64,000 nucleotides of DNA, taken from Maribacter algicola. GTDB lineage: Bacteria > Bacteroidota > Bacteroidia > Flavobacteriales > Flavobacteriaceae. The position numbers were made by a program, and so were the translations under genes. The stretch spans positions 558,001 to 622,000 of the forward strand of contig NZ_QUSX01000002.1 of NCBI RefSeq assembly GCF_003933245.1, given 5' to 3'. The notes beneath the pieces are model-generated. The model made no database searches, was not told the DNA's origin, and saw only the letters and a program-made list of their open reading frames with translations. Below are positions 1 to 8,417 of this stretch, piece by piece. The stretch's first letter is position 1; every line of letters begins with the position of its first letter.

Positions 1-33
1 TTGTTTTAAAAACTTACATGGTATGTTCCAGAC

Positions 34-65
34 GGCTTAACACTGAAAATGTTAAGCCTTTTTTT
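34..65 (+). terminator. Intrinsic terminator of an upstream off-window gene
   Basis: A 9-bp perfect stem (GGCTTAACA at 34-42, TGTTAAGCC at 50-58) with a 7-nt loop is followed by seven T. This is a textbook rho-independent terminator for a plus-strand gene ending before the window. Confidence 0.85.
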
Positions 66-225
66 GTGCATCTAATTTTTCTTTTCCCGATACAAAAACC
101 TAAAAAAAGAAGGGAAAACAAAAAGGTTTGGAATCATAATTCAGGACGATACGCCTTCCCATGTACAGTTTCTTTGCCTCATCAATTCATTACAAATCAA
201 AAACGAAAATTAAAAACACATTACA

Positions 226-870
226 ATGAAAAAACTATTCATCATCGGTCTGACACTTTGTACGTTAAGTGTTTTTGCTCAAAGTAACAAGGAGTCTATA
301 TTGAGTAATGATTCCGATTATACCTACAGGGTGAGCTTTCCTGCCATCATACTAGGTAATATTGGTAAAGGAGGCGAAAGAACCAATACACAACATATTG
401 AGCTTCATGTGAAGCGCGAATTGGATTCCAAAAACATCATCGGTGTAAAATTCGCTACTTGGAGATTGTTTCAGCCCATGGGCATACAGTGGTGGGATGG
501 ACTATTGGATAAAATAGATTCCGAAAGTGAATTCTATCCCGGCTACCTACGTGAAACGGGTATTGGGATTTCATACCAACGCATGCTCTGGAAAGGATTG
601 TTCGCTACGGTAGAAGTGCTACCGCAATACAAAACCTATCTAGACCTGAACAATGAAAAAATAGCCAACGGATTCAAGCTCTACACGTCTTACCATTTGG
701 GTTATCATATTGCTTTCGGAAAAAAGAAGCGCCTTTTTATTGAGCCCCAGGTCCATTTTCAAAATTGGATGTTCGATACCAATACCCCGGACGCCTTTAA
801 ACAATTGGACAATAAATGGAAATCCTATTTCCTGTTTGAACCGAATCTGTACGTTGGAATCAAATTTTAA
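226..870 (+). CDS. Exported beta-barrel-like hypothetical protein
   Basis: This 214-residue protein has a signal peptide (MKKLFIIGLTLCTLSVFAQ, cleavage after FAQ). Its body is rich in alternating aromatic and polar strands such as GIGISYQRMLWKGLFATVEVLPQYKTYL, and it ends in an aromatic residue (YVGIKF), as outer-membrane barrels do. No enzyme motif is seen. The ATG follows an A-rich leader typical of Bacteroidota. The alpha/beta hydrolase gene follows on the same strand after 92 bp. It is probably an outer-membrane or periplasmic protein, and the family was not recognised. Confidence 0.75.
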   Translation: MKKLFIIGLTLCTLSVFAQSNKESILSNDSDYTYRVSFPAIILGNIGKGGERTNTQHIELHVKRELDSKNIIGVKFATWRLFQPMGIQWWDGLLDKIDSESEFYPGYLRETGIGISYQRMLWKGLFATVEVLPQYKTYLDLNNEKIANGFKLYTSYHLGYHIAFGKKKRLFIEPQVHFQNWMFDTNTPDAFKQLDNKWKSYFLFEPNLYVGIKF

Positions 871-962
871 AGACAATCCCAAAGTGATACAGTCCTCTAT
901 GGGGCATCAAGTAAGACTTTGGATTATAGTGACTTAACGAACATTTTTTTAGCTATAACATC

Positions 963-1922
963 ATGAAATATCTATTAGCAGTAATTTGTATTGCGCTATC
1001 CGCTACTTTATTCGCGAAGAGTCCTAGGCTGGATTCAACACGTGTGGATACCACCCAATTTGTGAAAATTGGGGGCAGTAAGCAATTCATCAGTATAAAA
1101 GGGAATAAAAGCAAGCCCCTTATGCTGTATTTACATGGTGGACCTGGAGCGGCGAGCTCATCCCACAGGGAACAAATCACCCATATTCTGGAAGAACATT
1201 TCTTGGTGGTCCATTGGGACCAAAGAGGGTCAGGAAAATCGACGCTCGGTAATTTAAAAGCGCCCACCCTTTCGATTATGATACAAGATGCCGAGGACAT
1301 CTTGGAATATCTATTGGAAACGTTTCAAAAAGACAAAATGATAGTGGTAGCCAATTCTTGGGGAACCGTTTTAGGGTTCCATTTGGCATCAAAATATCCA
1401 AATAAAATAACCTCATTGGTGGCCATTAGTCCCGTAATAGATAATCAAAAAAGTCAAAACGCGACCCAAGCCAAACTGATAAAACACTACAGGGCACGGA
1501 ACAATAAGGAGGCCATTGGGCAACTTAAAGCTGTACATATACCTTATGAAAATGTTGAGGATATGGCAGTTCAATTTAAATGGATCAGTGATTTCAAGGG
1601 AACTCCCATTCCAGAAAATGAATTTGGTCAATACATGAAATTCTTTAAAGAATGGGAGCCACAATGGATGCCCCTTTATAAAGAACTGTATAGCATTAAG
1701 GCATTAAAGCATCGAACCCTTTTTAAAATTCCCGTATATGTATTCATAGGGGAGGATGATCTGACCACCGGTTTTGAACTCACCCAAAAATTTTATAAAA
1801 AACTAGAAGCACCCAAAAAGCAACTTTTTCGGCTGAAAAATGTGGGTCATCAAATACCGATGTACAAATCGGTAGAAATGCAAAACTTGATATATAATGT
1901 TATGGCGAAGGCCAACAAGTAA
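963..1922 (+). CDS. Alpha/beta hydrolase, proline-iminopeptidase-like, exported
   Basis: This 319-residue protein has an N-terminal signal peptide (MKYLLAVICIALSATLFA). It shows the alpha/beta-hydrolase oxyanion motif HGGPGAASS near residue 59, then WDQRGSGKS. The nucleophile elbow is NSWGTVLG (Ser near residue 129; the usual first Gly of GxSxG is Asn), the acidic residue lies in FIGEDD, and the late His is in NVGHQIP. This order matches the prolyl aminopeptidase branch of family S33. Family members remove N-terminal proline from peptides or hydrolyse esters, so the substrate here is unknown. The signal peptide implies a periplasmic place. Confidence 0.85.
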   Translation: MKYLLAVICIALSATLFAKSPRLDSTRVDTTQFVKIGGSKQFISIKGNKSKPLMLYLHGGPGAASSSHREQITHILEEHFLVVHWDQRGSGKSTLGNLKAPTLSIMIQDAEDILEYLLETFQKDKMIVVANSWGTVLGFHLASKYPNKITSLVAISPVIDNQKSQNATQAKLIKHYRARNNKEAIGQLKAVHIPYENVEDMAVQFKWISDFKGTPIPENEFGQYMKFFKEWEPQWMPLYKELYSIKALKHRTLFKIPVYVFIGEDDLTTGFELTQKFYKKLEAPKKQLFRLKNVGHQIPMYKSVEMQNLIYNVMAKANK

Positions 1923-2084
1923 TCAATCCAAAGTAAAAGGAATAGTTAGGTTTCAAATTATAATTCAAGACGATTTGCTTGAATAGGTACCCCAACTTTG
2001 TAACATCATTTTAAAACAATCAAAAAACGAACAATCATGAAAACAAAGATTCACGAATACCTATTAAAATTAAATAACAAAGGC

Positions 2085-2690
2085 ATGAGTAAAACAATCA
2101 AAAAACAAATGGTATTAAAAATGGCTTTTATCGCCTTTGCATTATTATCAACTACAACATACGCGCAAAACACAAATTCTGAAACAACAACACAAAGGGA
2201 TGGTTTCATCTTCGAATTCGTAGCAGGTGGAGGCATAATCGGTATAGAAGATAGTGCTGGTAATCAAACGTTTGACAAAGCTCAGGGGACGGTTGTTTTT
2301 CCAGATTTAAAGTTCGGCCACATGTTGAACGATAATCTGGCCATTACGGTCTCTTTACCAGGAAACATATACGAATTTCAGGACAATGACAGGCATTTTG
2401 GAGGCATTATACCGTCCCTGCAATATTGGGTAAAAGACCGATGGTGGATTCATGGAGGTTTAGGCTTGGCCATAGATTCACCGGCACTCTATGACATTAA
2501 GGACAACGAAAATGATGATTGGAATTTTGGATGTGCCGTGATGGCCAGCACGGGCTATGAAATCTACAAAAAGAATAATTTTGCGCTGAACGTTCAGTCC
2601 AAACTAGTGATGGGCAGGGCATTTTTAGCAGGAGATGCACATAGGGACGCAGTAAGCCTTAACATCGGGTTAGGGTTCAGTTGGTTCTAA
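2085..2690 (+). CDS. Exported outer-membrane barrel-like protein
   Basis: A small exported protein whose signal segment MVLKMAFIAFALLSTTTYAQ is followed by glycine- and aromatic-rich strands (GGLGLAIDSPALYD, LNIGLGFSWF at the C-terminus), as in small outer-membrane beta-barrels. The start is uncertain. ATGs at 2037, 2085 and 2109 are in frame. 2085 gives a short basic n-region and 2037 an unusually long one. A 17-nt leader sequence is duplicated before the 2037 and 2109 starts. No catalytic motif is visible and the function is unknown. Confidence 0.75.
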   Translation: MSKTIKKQMVLKMAFIAFALLSTTTYAQNTNSETTTQRDGFIFEFVAGGGIIGIEDSAGNQTFDKAQGTVVFPDLKFGHMLNDNLAITVSLPGNIYEFQDNDRHFGGIIPSLQYWVKDRWWIHGGLGLAIDSPALYDIKDNENDDWNFGCAVMASTGYEIYKKNNFALNVQSKLVMGRAFLAGDAHRDAVSLNIGLGFSWF

Positions 2691-2737
2691 TAAAGGACTA
2701 TTTTAAATGAAGTATCTTACATAAAGAAAGCAATTAA

Positions 2738-3877
2738 ATGAAAAATAAGGTAATACGGACCATAGTGCTCTTTGTTTCCATATGGACTTTTGGTCAGCAA
2801 ACCGCACCTCAAAAGATTGCGGAATTATTTTCGACCGAATTGGAAAAGGAACCTATCAAAAGTGCTCTTCTGCACGTCTATTCCAAATCCAGAGGGATTG
2901 ATGTTCAGTTGGCGGAAAGTACGAGGGATTCTGGAAATGCTATAACGATCAATAATCCATTTTACACGGCCAGTATTACCAAAATGTTCACCGCTACCGC
3001 CGTAGGCATGTTAAAGGACCAAAAGAAGCTGAATTTTGAGGATAAGATTGCCCAATACCTGCCAAAATCACTGGTTGAAAAGCTGCACGTATTGGATGGA
3101 AAGGACTACTCAAAAGACATTACCATCGCCCATCTTTTACAACATACATCGGGGCTGCCGGATTATTTTACGGATAAAACCGTAGATGGTAGTCCCAAGA
3201 TCATCAATCAATTGTTGATGGATACGGATAAGTCGTGGTCACCCGAGGAAATGATTCGTTTTAGCAAAGAAAAGATGAAACCTCATTTTGTACCGGGTGA
3301 TGGCTATCAGTACACAGATACGGAATATGTGCTGTTGGCATTGTTGGTAGAAAAGGTAAGCGGCCTTTCCTTGGATGAGTTTTTTAAACAGCATATTTTT
3401 CAGCCCTTGGGGATGGGGTCTTCCTATATCAATTTAAAATCATCATCGCTGAAGAATGAACGGCCCATCGCTAAGTTTTATGTAGGCGAAACGGAATTAT
3501 CATCCTATAAAAGTTTAAGTGCCGATTGGGGTGGGGGAGGTTTGGTATCCACAACCCAAGACCTGATCACCTTTCTTGAAGCCTATAACACGAATAAACT
3601 GGTAAAAAAGAATACATGCCAGGAGATGCAACAATGGGTCAATGAAACGGTTGGCATGGAATACGGTTATGGGATACGAAAGGTATCTTTCAAAAATCTT
3701 TTTGATGATGACACAAACTTGGAAGTAATGGGGCATACCGGTAGTACTGCATCGTTTTTATGGTATTGTCCCCAATTGGATACCTATATAGCTGGGACCT
3801 TGAACCAACTGGAAGCGTCCAAAGGCACCCTGAATTTGGTTTACGCTATTCTTAAGATATTAGAAAACCAGCAATAG
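2738..3877 (+). CDS. Serine hydrolase, class C beta-lactamase fold
   Basis: This 379-residue exported protein belongs to the beta-lactamase/esterase family (PF00144). The SxxK motif is SITK near residue 79 (YTASITKMFTATAVG). The YxN position reads YTD (YQYTDTEY), and the third motif is HTG (GHTGSTASF). LLQHTSGLPDYF is another family hallmark. Such proteins are D-alanyl-aminopeptidases, esterases or peptidases acting in the periplasm, and sequence alone does not give the substrate. The N-terminus (VLFVSIWTFGQQ) looks like a signal peptide. It lies 47 bp after the barrel protein on the same strand. Confidence 0.88.
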   Translation: MKNKVIRTIVLFVSIWTFGQQTAPQKIAELFSTELEKEPIKSALLHVYSKSRGIDVQLAESTRDSGNAITINNPFYTASITKMFTATAVGMLKDQKKLNFEDKIAQYLPKSLVEKLHVLDGKDYSKDITIAHLLQHTSGLPDYFTDKTVDGSPKIINQLLMDTDKSWSPEEMIRFSKEKMKPHFVPGDGYQYTDTEYVLLALLVEKVSGLSLDEFFKQHIFQPLGMGSSYINLKSSSLKNERPIAKFYVGETELSSYKSLSADWGGGGLVSTTQDLITFLEAYNTNKLVKKNTCQEMQQWVNETVGMEYGYGIRKVSFKNLFDDDTNLEVMGHTGSTASFLWYCPQLDTYIAGTLNQLEASKGTLNLVYAILKILENQQ

Positions 3878-3993
3878 AAGCTTTTATATTCAATCAATTT
3901 TTAGGGCGAAAAAATCTCTCCTTAGTTGAATTTCCCTCAGGGAATAATGGCCAAATTCTTTTTATATGATTTAATTATTTAAAAATCAACCGT

Positions 3994-4881
3994 ATGAAAT
4001 GGCAAGGTAGGCGTCAAATTCAAATGTCGGTGACCAAAAAGGTCGGTCCAGTTACGATAAGGGTTTTGGTGGATTTAGTCCGAATTTGCTCGGTCCGATA
4101 ATTAGACTTATTCTCTAAGGTAGGTTTGATCATTGTTGGGCTGTTCCTTGTATTTTCATTTGTTACGGGAAATAATCCGTTGACCCTGATCAGTAATTTA
4201 CTTAGTGTTGGGGTAACGCAATCCGCTCCTTCAGGGAATTATGAAGGTACTACCGAAGAAAATAAACTGGCGGACTTAAGTGCGGTTGTTCTCACCAGTA
4301 CTGAAGATGTTTGGAACAACACCTTGGGAAATTACAGGGCATCAACCTTGGTGTTATTTTCGGGATATGTATCCTCCGCCCCTGGTTCCGTATCCAGTGC
4401 CAACGGTCCGTTTTACCGTCCAGGGGATGAAAAGTTATACCTAGACCTTAGTTTTTTTGAGGAAATGGAACGCCAATTGAACGCTCCTGGTGATTTCGCG
4501 CAAGCTTACGTCATTGCCCACGAAGTAGGACGCCATATTCAGAAGTTAACGGGGATTAGCGATAAAATTGATAGACTCAGAGGTCAATTAAGCAAGACCG
4601 AGTTCAATAAATATTCCGTCCCCTTGGAGTTACAGGCCGATTTTCTGGCCGGGGTGTGGGCCAATCGTTCTAAACAGCTGATGGAGAGCGGTGACCTTCA
4701 AGAAGCCTTGAATGCAGCGCATGCCATTGAGGATGACCGTCTACAAAAGCAATCTTCGGGTAGGGTAGTACCCGATTCCTTTACCCATGGCACTTCTGAA
4801 CAACATATGCGCTGGTTTAAAAAAGGCTATGAAACCGGGGATATTTCCCAAGGGGATATCTTTAGCGCAGAGTCACTTTAG
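3994..4881 (+). pseudogene. Frameshifted YpfJ-type neutral zinc metallopeptidase
   Basis: The family (PF04228) starts with a MxWQGRR motif, then a Gly-rich linker, one membrane helix and a zinc-peptidase domain. Here ATG 3994 encodes MKWQGRRQ. The frame must then shift near 4018-4019 to read SNVGDQKGR...GGFSPNLLGPIIRLIL. It shifts back at the TAA near 4113-4116 to give VGLIIVGLFLVFSFV and the rest of the domain to 4881. The two shifts cancel, so the long downstream frame (open from a TTG at 4126) only looks intact. The zinc motif also reads HEVGR-H instead of HExGH, so the second His ligand is Arg (CGC for CAC). The gene is most likely inactive, unless the shifts are sequencing errors. Confidence 0.8.
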
Positions 4882-5050
4882 CGCATTCTTTTTATAAATT
4901 AAAGCCTCCCCTTGAGCTACCTATGCCAATTGGAGTCAAGGTAAGCTGAAGGATAGGAGAGGAGTAGCATTTCTATGTAACGCAATAGTATGGAAGCGAC
5001 CATACTGTGTTAAAACCGTGTCAAAAGGATTGATAATCATGGATATGGGT

Positions 5051-5066
5051 AGGTAATCGATTACCT
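5051..5066. promoter_or_regulatory. Perfect 16-bp palindrome in the gap before the DinB fragment
   Basis: AGGTAATCGATTACCT is a perfect inverted repeat within the 264-bp gap 4882-5145. The gap also has a hairpin at 4987-5006 (AGTATGG/CCATACT) without a T tract. The palindrome lies 80 bp upstream of the DinB-like fragment and could be an operator. No binding protein is known. Confidence 0.35.
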
Positions 5067-5145
5067 TCTGCAATATTTTTAAATAACCAGAAATGGTACG
5101 TTTAAAAAGTGATCCATATCCATTTACTAATTCGAAAATGACACT

Positions 5146-5511
5146 ATGAAACCCTTGAAAACCAGAATCAGCCTTTTACTTTTATTATTACCGATGGTGT
5201 TGTTGAACGCACAAGGGGAATTAAAATCGGTTGAGGGTTACTCGCCAAACATTGGTAGCATGGTCTATATGCTGGAAGACCTAAAAGACCGTATTACCGA
5301 ACAGGTAAAGGACTTGGATCAAACCCAAACCGATTTCCGATATGATGCCCAAGCGAACAGTATTGGGGCCTTGATCATGCATTTGATTTCGACGGAATCC
5401 TATTATCAAGTAGCAACCTTGGAGGGTAGGGAATGGACGGAAGCGGAGCTTGCAAGCCTTGGTATTGCGGGTGAATTGAATGCAATAAACTGCGTGTGGA
5501 ATGGTAAATAA
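5146..5511 (+). pseudogene. DinB-like protein, N-terminal fragment
   Basis: This 121-residue frame has a signal peptide (MKPLKTRISLLLLLLPMVLLNAQ). The body resembles the first half of DinB/DUF664 four-helix proteins (VYMLEDLKDRITEQVKDLDQTQTDFRYDAQANSIGALIMHLISTESYYQ, with the conserved first His in MHLI). Relatives run about 170-200 residues with further His ligands in the second half. Here the frame ends soon after LGIAGELN with an unrelated tail. I infer that the gene was cut, with the break near 5475-5490, where the CIS locus begins. A naturally short protein is the alternative. Confidence 0.55.
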
Positions 5512-5583
5512 CTATGAAGTTAATATTTCCAGAGAAATATATTCAATTGGAAAAACACTACATTAGAAAACCATTTTTCCATA

Positions 5584-6393
5584 ATGTATAAATCAAAATA
5601 TAATCCAAACTTTCCAGCAAAACGAATTACAACCTCTCAAGAATGGGAGGATCTGGTGCTAGCAGATCATCTACTGAACGGGCTTGAAGAGATTAAGGCA
5701 TACACCCAATATGGGAAGCTATTAAAAAATGACCATCAATTTGGTAAAAAAATAAAACCTGGCTTTAAGGTCTTGTTCACCGGCCCACCAGGCACAGGCA
5801 AAACCCTTACTGCTACACTACTCGGGAAATCCTGCGGTATGGACGTTTACCGAGTCGACCTTTCCATGGTGGTCTCCAAATACATTGGCGAAACCGAAAA
5901 AAACCTATCCAAAGTGTTCTACCTTGCCGAAAACAAGGATTGGATCCTTTTCTTTGATGAGGCCCATGCACTCTTCGGCAAACGAAGTAATTCTGCAGAC
6001 TCCCATGATCGCTATGCCAATCAGGTAGTATCCTTTTTATTGAAGCGAATGGAGGATTTTCATGGTCTAGTGATACTCTGTTCCAATTTTAAAAAGAACA
6101 TTGACGAGGCTTTTTTTAGAAGATTCCAATTAGTTCTTGATTTTGAGGTTCCCAATGCCCACCAAAGATATATGTTATGGCAAAAATCAAAAACCAAAGA
6201 ATTTGAATACGAAGAAGCCGTTGATATAGATTTTTTGGCAGAAGAATACGAACTTACCGCTGCCTCTATAATCAATATTCTTCATTATAGCATTTTAAAA
6301 TGCCTCGGCAGAAACGATACGATTATAAAATTAAAAGATATTGAAGCAGGATTGAAAATTGAAAAAATTAAAGAAGGTAAAAGTATTTTCTAA
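5584..6393 (+). CDS. CIS-associated AAA+ ATPase, probably N-terminally truncated
   Basis: This 269-residue AAA+ domain has Walker A GPPGTGKT (near residue 67), Walker B ILFFDEAH, a sensor-1-like LCSN and an arginine-finger region FFRRF. It closely follows the ATPase of extracellular contractile injection systems (Afp15-like), including NFPAKRI and SKYIGETEKNL. Those proteins usually carry a further N-terminal region before NFPAKRI, which is missing here. The frame is open upstream only to a TAA at 5521, with no other ATG. It is the first gene of the CIS cluster, and the family is thought to help assemble or release the particle. The short form may be truncated. Confidence 0.82.
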   Translation: MYKSKYNPNFPAKRITTSQEWEDLVLADHLLNGLEEIKAYTQYGKLLKNDHQFGKKIKPGFKVLFTGPPGTGKTLTATLLGKSCGMDVYRVDLSMVVSKYIGETEKNLSKVFYLAENKDWILFFDEAHALFGKRSNSADSHDRYANQVVSFLLKRMEDFHGLVILCSNFKKNIDEAFFRRFQLVLDFEVPNAHQRYMLWQKSKTKEFEYEEAVDIDFLAEEYELTAASIINILHYSILKCLGRNDTIIKLKDIEAGLKIEKIKEGKSIF

Positions 6394-6747
6394 TTTTTAT
6401 TTGAGCAATTCAGGTCAAGTTCTTCCTTTAATCGCTCATCACCTATTCTAAAACAAGCATTTTTAGAGGAATTAAATTCCATCCAAAACGTCAAATCAAA
6501 ATTGCCGTTACCGAGTTAATGGAGTTTTTGATTATTTGATATAAAAAATCTATTAATTTCTTTACAAGGTTAAAATATAGTTAATAAAATAGTTAAAATT
6601 GTTAACATCTATTTAAATCGCAATACCCCAATCATCCTATTTAATTTCTAAATTCAAAAAGATATAGATTGGAGGCTTCGATAACATATTTTTGGCAGAA
6701 CGCTTGACAGTATCCAATGCTCATTTGTATCGATAATTAAGGTTTTA
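6394..6747. other. AT-rich intergenic region, likely CIS operon leader
   Basis: These 354 bp contain no convincing gene. The stretch is very AT-rich, with four GTTAA words spaced about 9-12 bp near 6568-6605. TATTTTTG at 6687-6694 matches the -7 consensus TAnnTTTG, but no TTG lies at the right distance. A promoter for the genes from 6748 on is likely here but cannot be placed. Confidence 0.4.
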
Positions 6748-7317
6748 ATGATACATACAGCATTAGAGTATATTAAGAACATCCTAAACGAACGATTCAA
6801 TAATAAGCAAAGTTCAAAAGACTTAGTTGACCTTTCAAATATTTTCAATATGGATGGTTCTCTGGCGAAAAAAACCGACGATAAAATAGTTTTTTTCCTT
6901 CTTGGGCTAAATGAAGAGAGAGTCCTGAAAAATACTCAAAACCGCACTATTGCTGCTGGCCAAAGTTCTTTGACTAAAAAACAGGCACCGTTGTATTTGA
7001 ATTTTCAAATTATGTTCTGTGCAAATTTTAGTGAAGGGAATTACGTAGAGGGCTTAAACTATCTCTCAAATATCATTCGCTTTTTTCATACATACCCCAA
7101 AATAAATCCTCCAGCGCAAAAGGGGAAAGAGGATTCAATAGGCAAATTAACATTTGAACTTTGCAATTTGGATTACAGTGAATTAAGCAATGTCTGGTCC
7201 GCTGTTGGGGGCAAATTAATGCCTTCATTGATTTATAAAGTCGGAATGTTAGTATTTGAAGACACAGGTAGGACTGGTGAAACCCCGTCTATTCAAAGTA
7301 CTGAAAGTATACTGTAG
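6748..7317 (+). CDS. DUF4255 (Pvc16-like) CIS cap protein
   Basis: This 189-residue protein fits the DUF4255/Pvc16_N family of contractile injection systems. Family-like segments are VFFLLGLNEER, APLYLNFQIMFCANF, YVEGLNYLSNIIRFFHTYP, IGKLTFELCNLDYSELSNVWSAVGGKLMPSLIYKVGML. In the Photorhabdus and Serratia particles this protein caps or terminates the sheath-tube end. It begins the run of CIS genes to 13076. The C-terminus (TGRTGETPSIQSTESIL) is short, as in Bacteroidota versions. Confidence 0.85.
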   Translation: MIHTALEYIKNILNERFNNKQSSKDLVDLSNIFNMDGSLAKKTDDKIVFFLLGLNEERVLKNTQNRTIAAGQSSLTKKQAPLYLNFQIMFCANFSEGNYVEGLNYLSNIIRFFHTYPKINPPAQKGKEDSIGKLTFELCNLDYSELSNVWSAVGGKLMPSLIYKVGMLVFEDTGRTGETPSIQSTESIL

Positions 7318-7395
7318 CATAGGTTTGGATAACATAGAGAACAACGTTTTCCACGCCTTACCCTACTAACAAATAAATTTGAAGTAATTCAAAAT

Positions 7396-8397
7396 ATGGG
7401 ACAATCTTATTTATACCTTTTGTCACTAGAGTTCAGGCATAGTTATTTTAAGGACGGCATGTTTAAAAAACTACATTGTTCTTTCGATTCTGAAACGCAA
7501 CACTTAATCAAAAACTTGGGCCTTATAATAAAGCCCTATCCCGGAGGAGTTCATTTTTTGACCCAAGATCCAGAATTGCTTTTTTCATCACCTGAAAGTA
7601 AATCGTTGAGGATATTCCTAGAATGCAATGACCCCTTATATATCAATTATTCATCGCTGCCCGAATATAGTCCAACGCATACCGTTTTATATTTCAACAA
7701 TCTTAACCCCGTACAGAATACTGACAATTCAACATTCCTTCTTCATGCAGAAAAGAACGTAGGAAAAAAAAATGTCTTTAGAATAAGTGGGGGTAAAATA
7801 GTCTTCAAAACCTACAAAGAGGGAGGCAGATATCATTTTGAGGATTCTTTGGGAAACGATATTTCAAATCTTTTAGAAATAAAGCAGATTGGTAGCGATT
7901 GGCACCTATTATCCGGCCAATATAATGGGGCCATCCATATAATGGCAAATGGGGAGGAAAGTGAGCGAATTTACGCCAACCCTAAACCTGTTTGGAGAAA
8001 ACCCTTGGCCATTGTGGAGCTTTATCTGCCCACATTGTACAAAAATTTCAAACAAGAGGAAAAATTGGAGTATCTCTTGAACTTTCATACAGTTAAAACA
8101 AAATGGAAATATATTATTGTTAGCCCATTGTATAAAGACCTAAAAAGTCCCACTATTTTAAATGGAAAAAAAACTACGGTTTTTGAGTCTTTACCAAAAA
8201 AAGATAATGATGAAAAAGGGTACCATACATTTCAATCCATAGATGAACTGCCTCTTTTAGAGTATTCAGAAGACTACTTCTCCCTAGTCAGTGTGGATCA
8301 TTCCGGGGCCATTATCAAAGCTTTACCTAGGGCGTCACCTGAACAACTTGTCTATGATGACGACAAAAAAACCATGTATTCACACATTTTTATATAA
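7396..8397 (+). CDS. Uncharacterised CIS-locus protein
   Basis: A 333-residue protein with no signal peptide or membrane segment, lying between the DUF4255 gene and the sheath gene. It starts MGQSYLYLLSLEFRHSYFKDGMFKKL and is mixed alpha/beta, with a charged C-terminus (DDDKKTMYSHIFI). I recognise no domain. An unknown gene often occupies this slot in Bacteroidota CIS loci, so an assembly or structural role is likely, but that is inference from position. Confidence 0.7.
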   Translation: MGQSYLYLLSLEFRHSYFKDGMFKKLHCSFDSETQHLIKNLGLIIKPYPGGVHFLTQDPELLFSSPESKSLRIFLECNDPLYINYSSLPEYSPTHTVLYFNNLNPVQNTDNSTFLLHAEKNVGKKNVFRISGGKIVFKTYKEGGRYHFEDSLGNDISNLLEIKQIGSDWHLLSGQYNGAIHIMANGEESERIYANPKPVWRKPLAIVELYLPTLYKNFKQEEKLEYLLNFHTVKTKWKYIIVSPLYKDLKSPTILNGKKTTVFESLPKKDNDEKGYHTFQSIDELPLLEYSEDYFSLVSVDHSGAIIKALPRASPEQLVYDDDKKTMYSHIFI

Positions 8398-8417
8398 ACA
8401 ACTAATTATTAATTATT

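Noticed and set aside
18..287. An 89-residue frame at the window start
   Set aside because: It runs through a clear terminator hairpin and overlaps the start of the exported protein at 226.
4126..4881. An intact 251-residue gene starting at TTG
   Set aside because: The family N-terminus MKWQGRR lies upstream at 3994 and is split by two frameshifts. The TTG start is an artefact of that.
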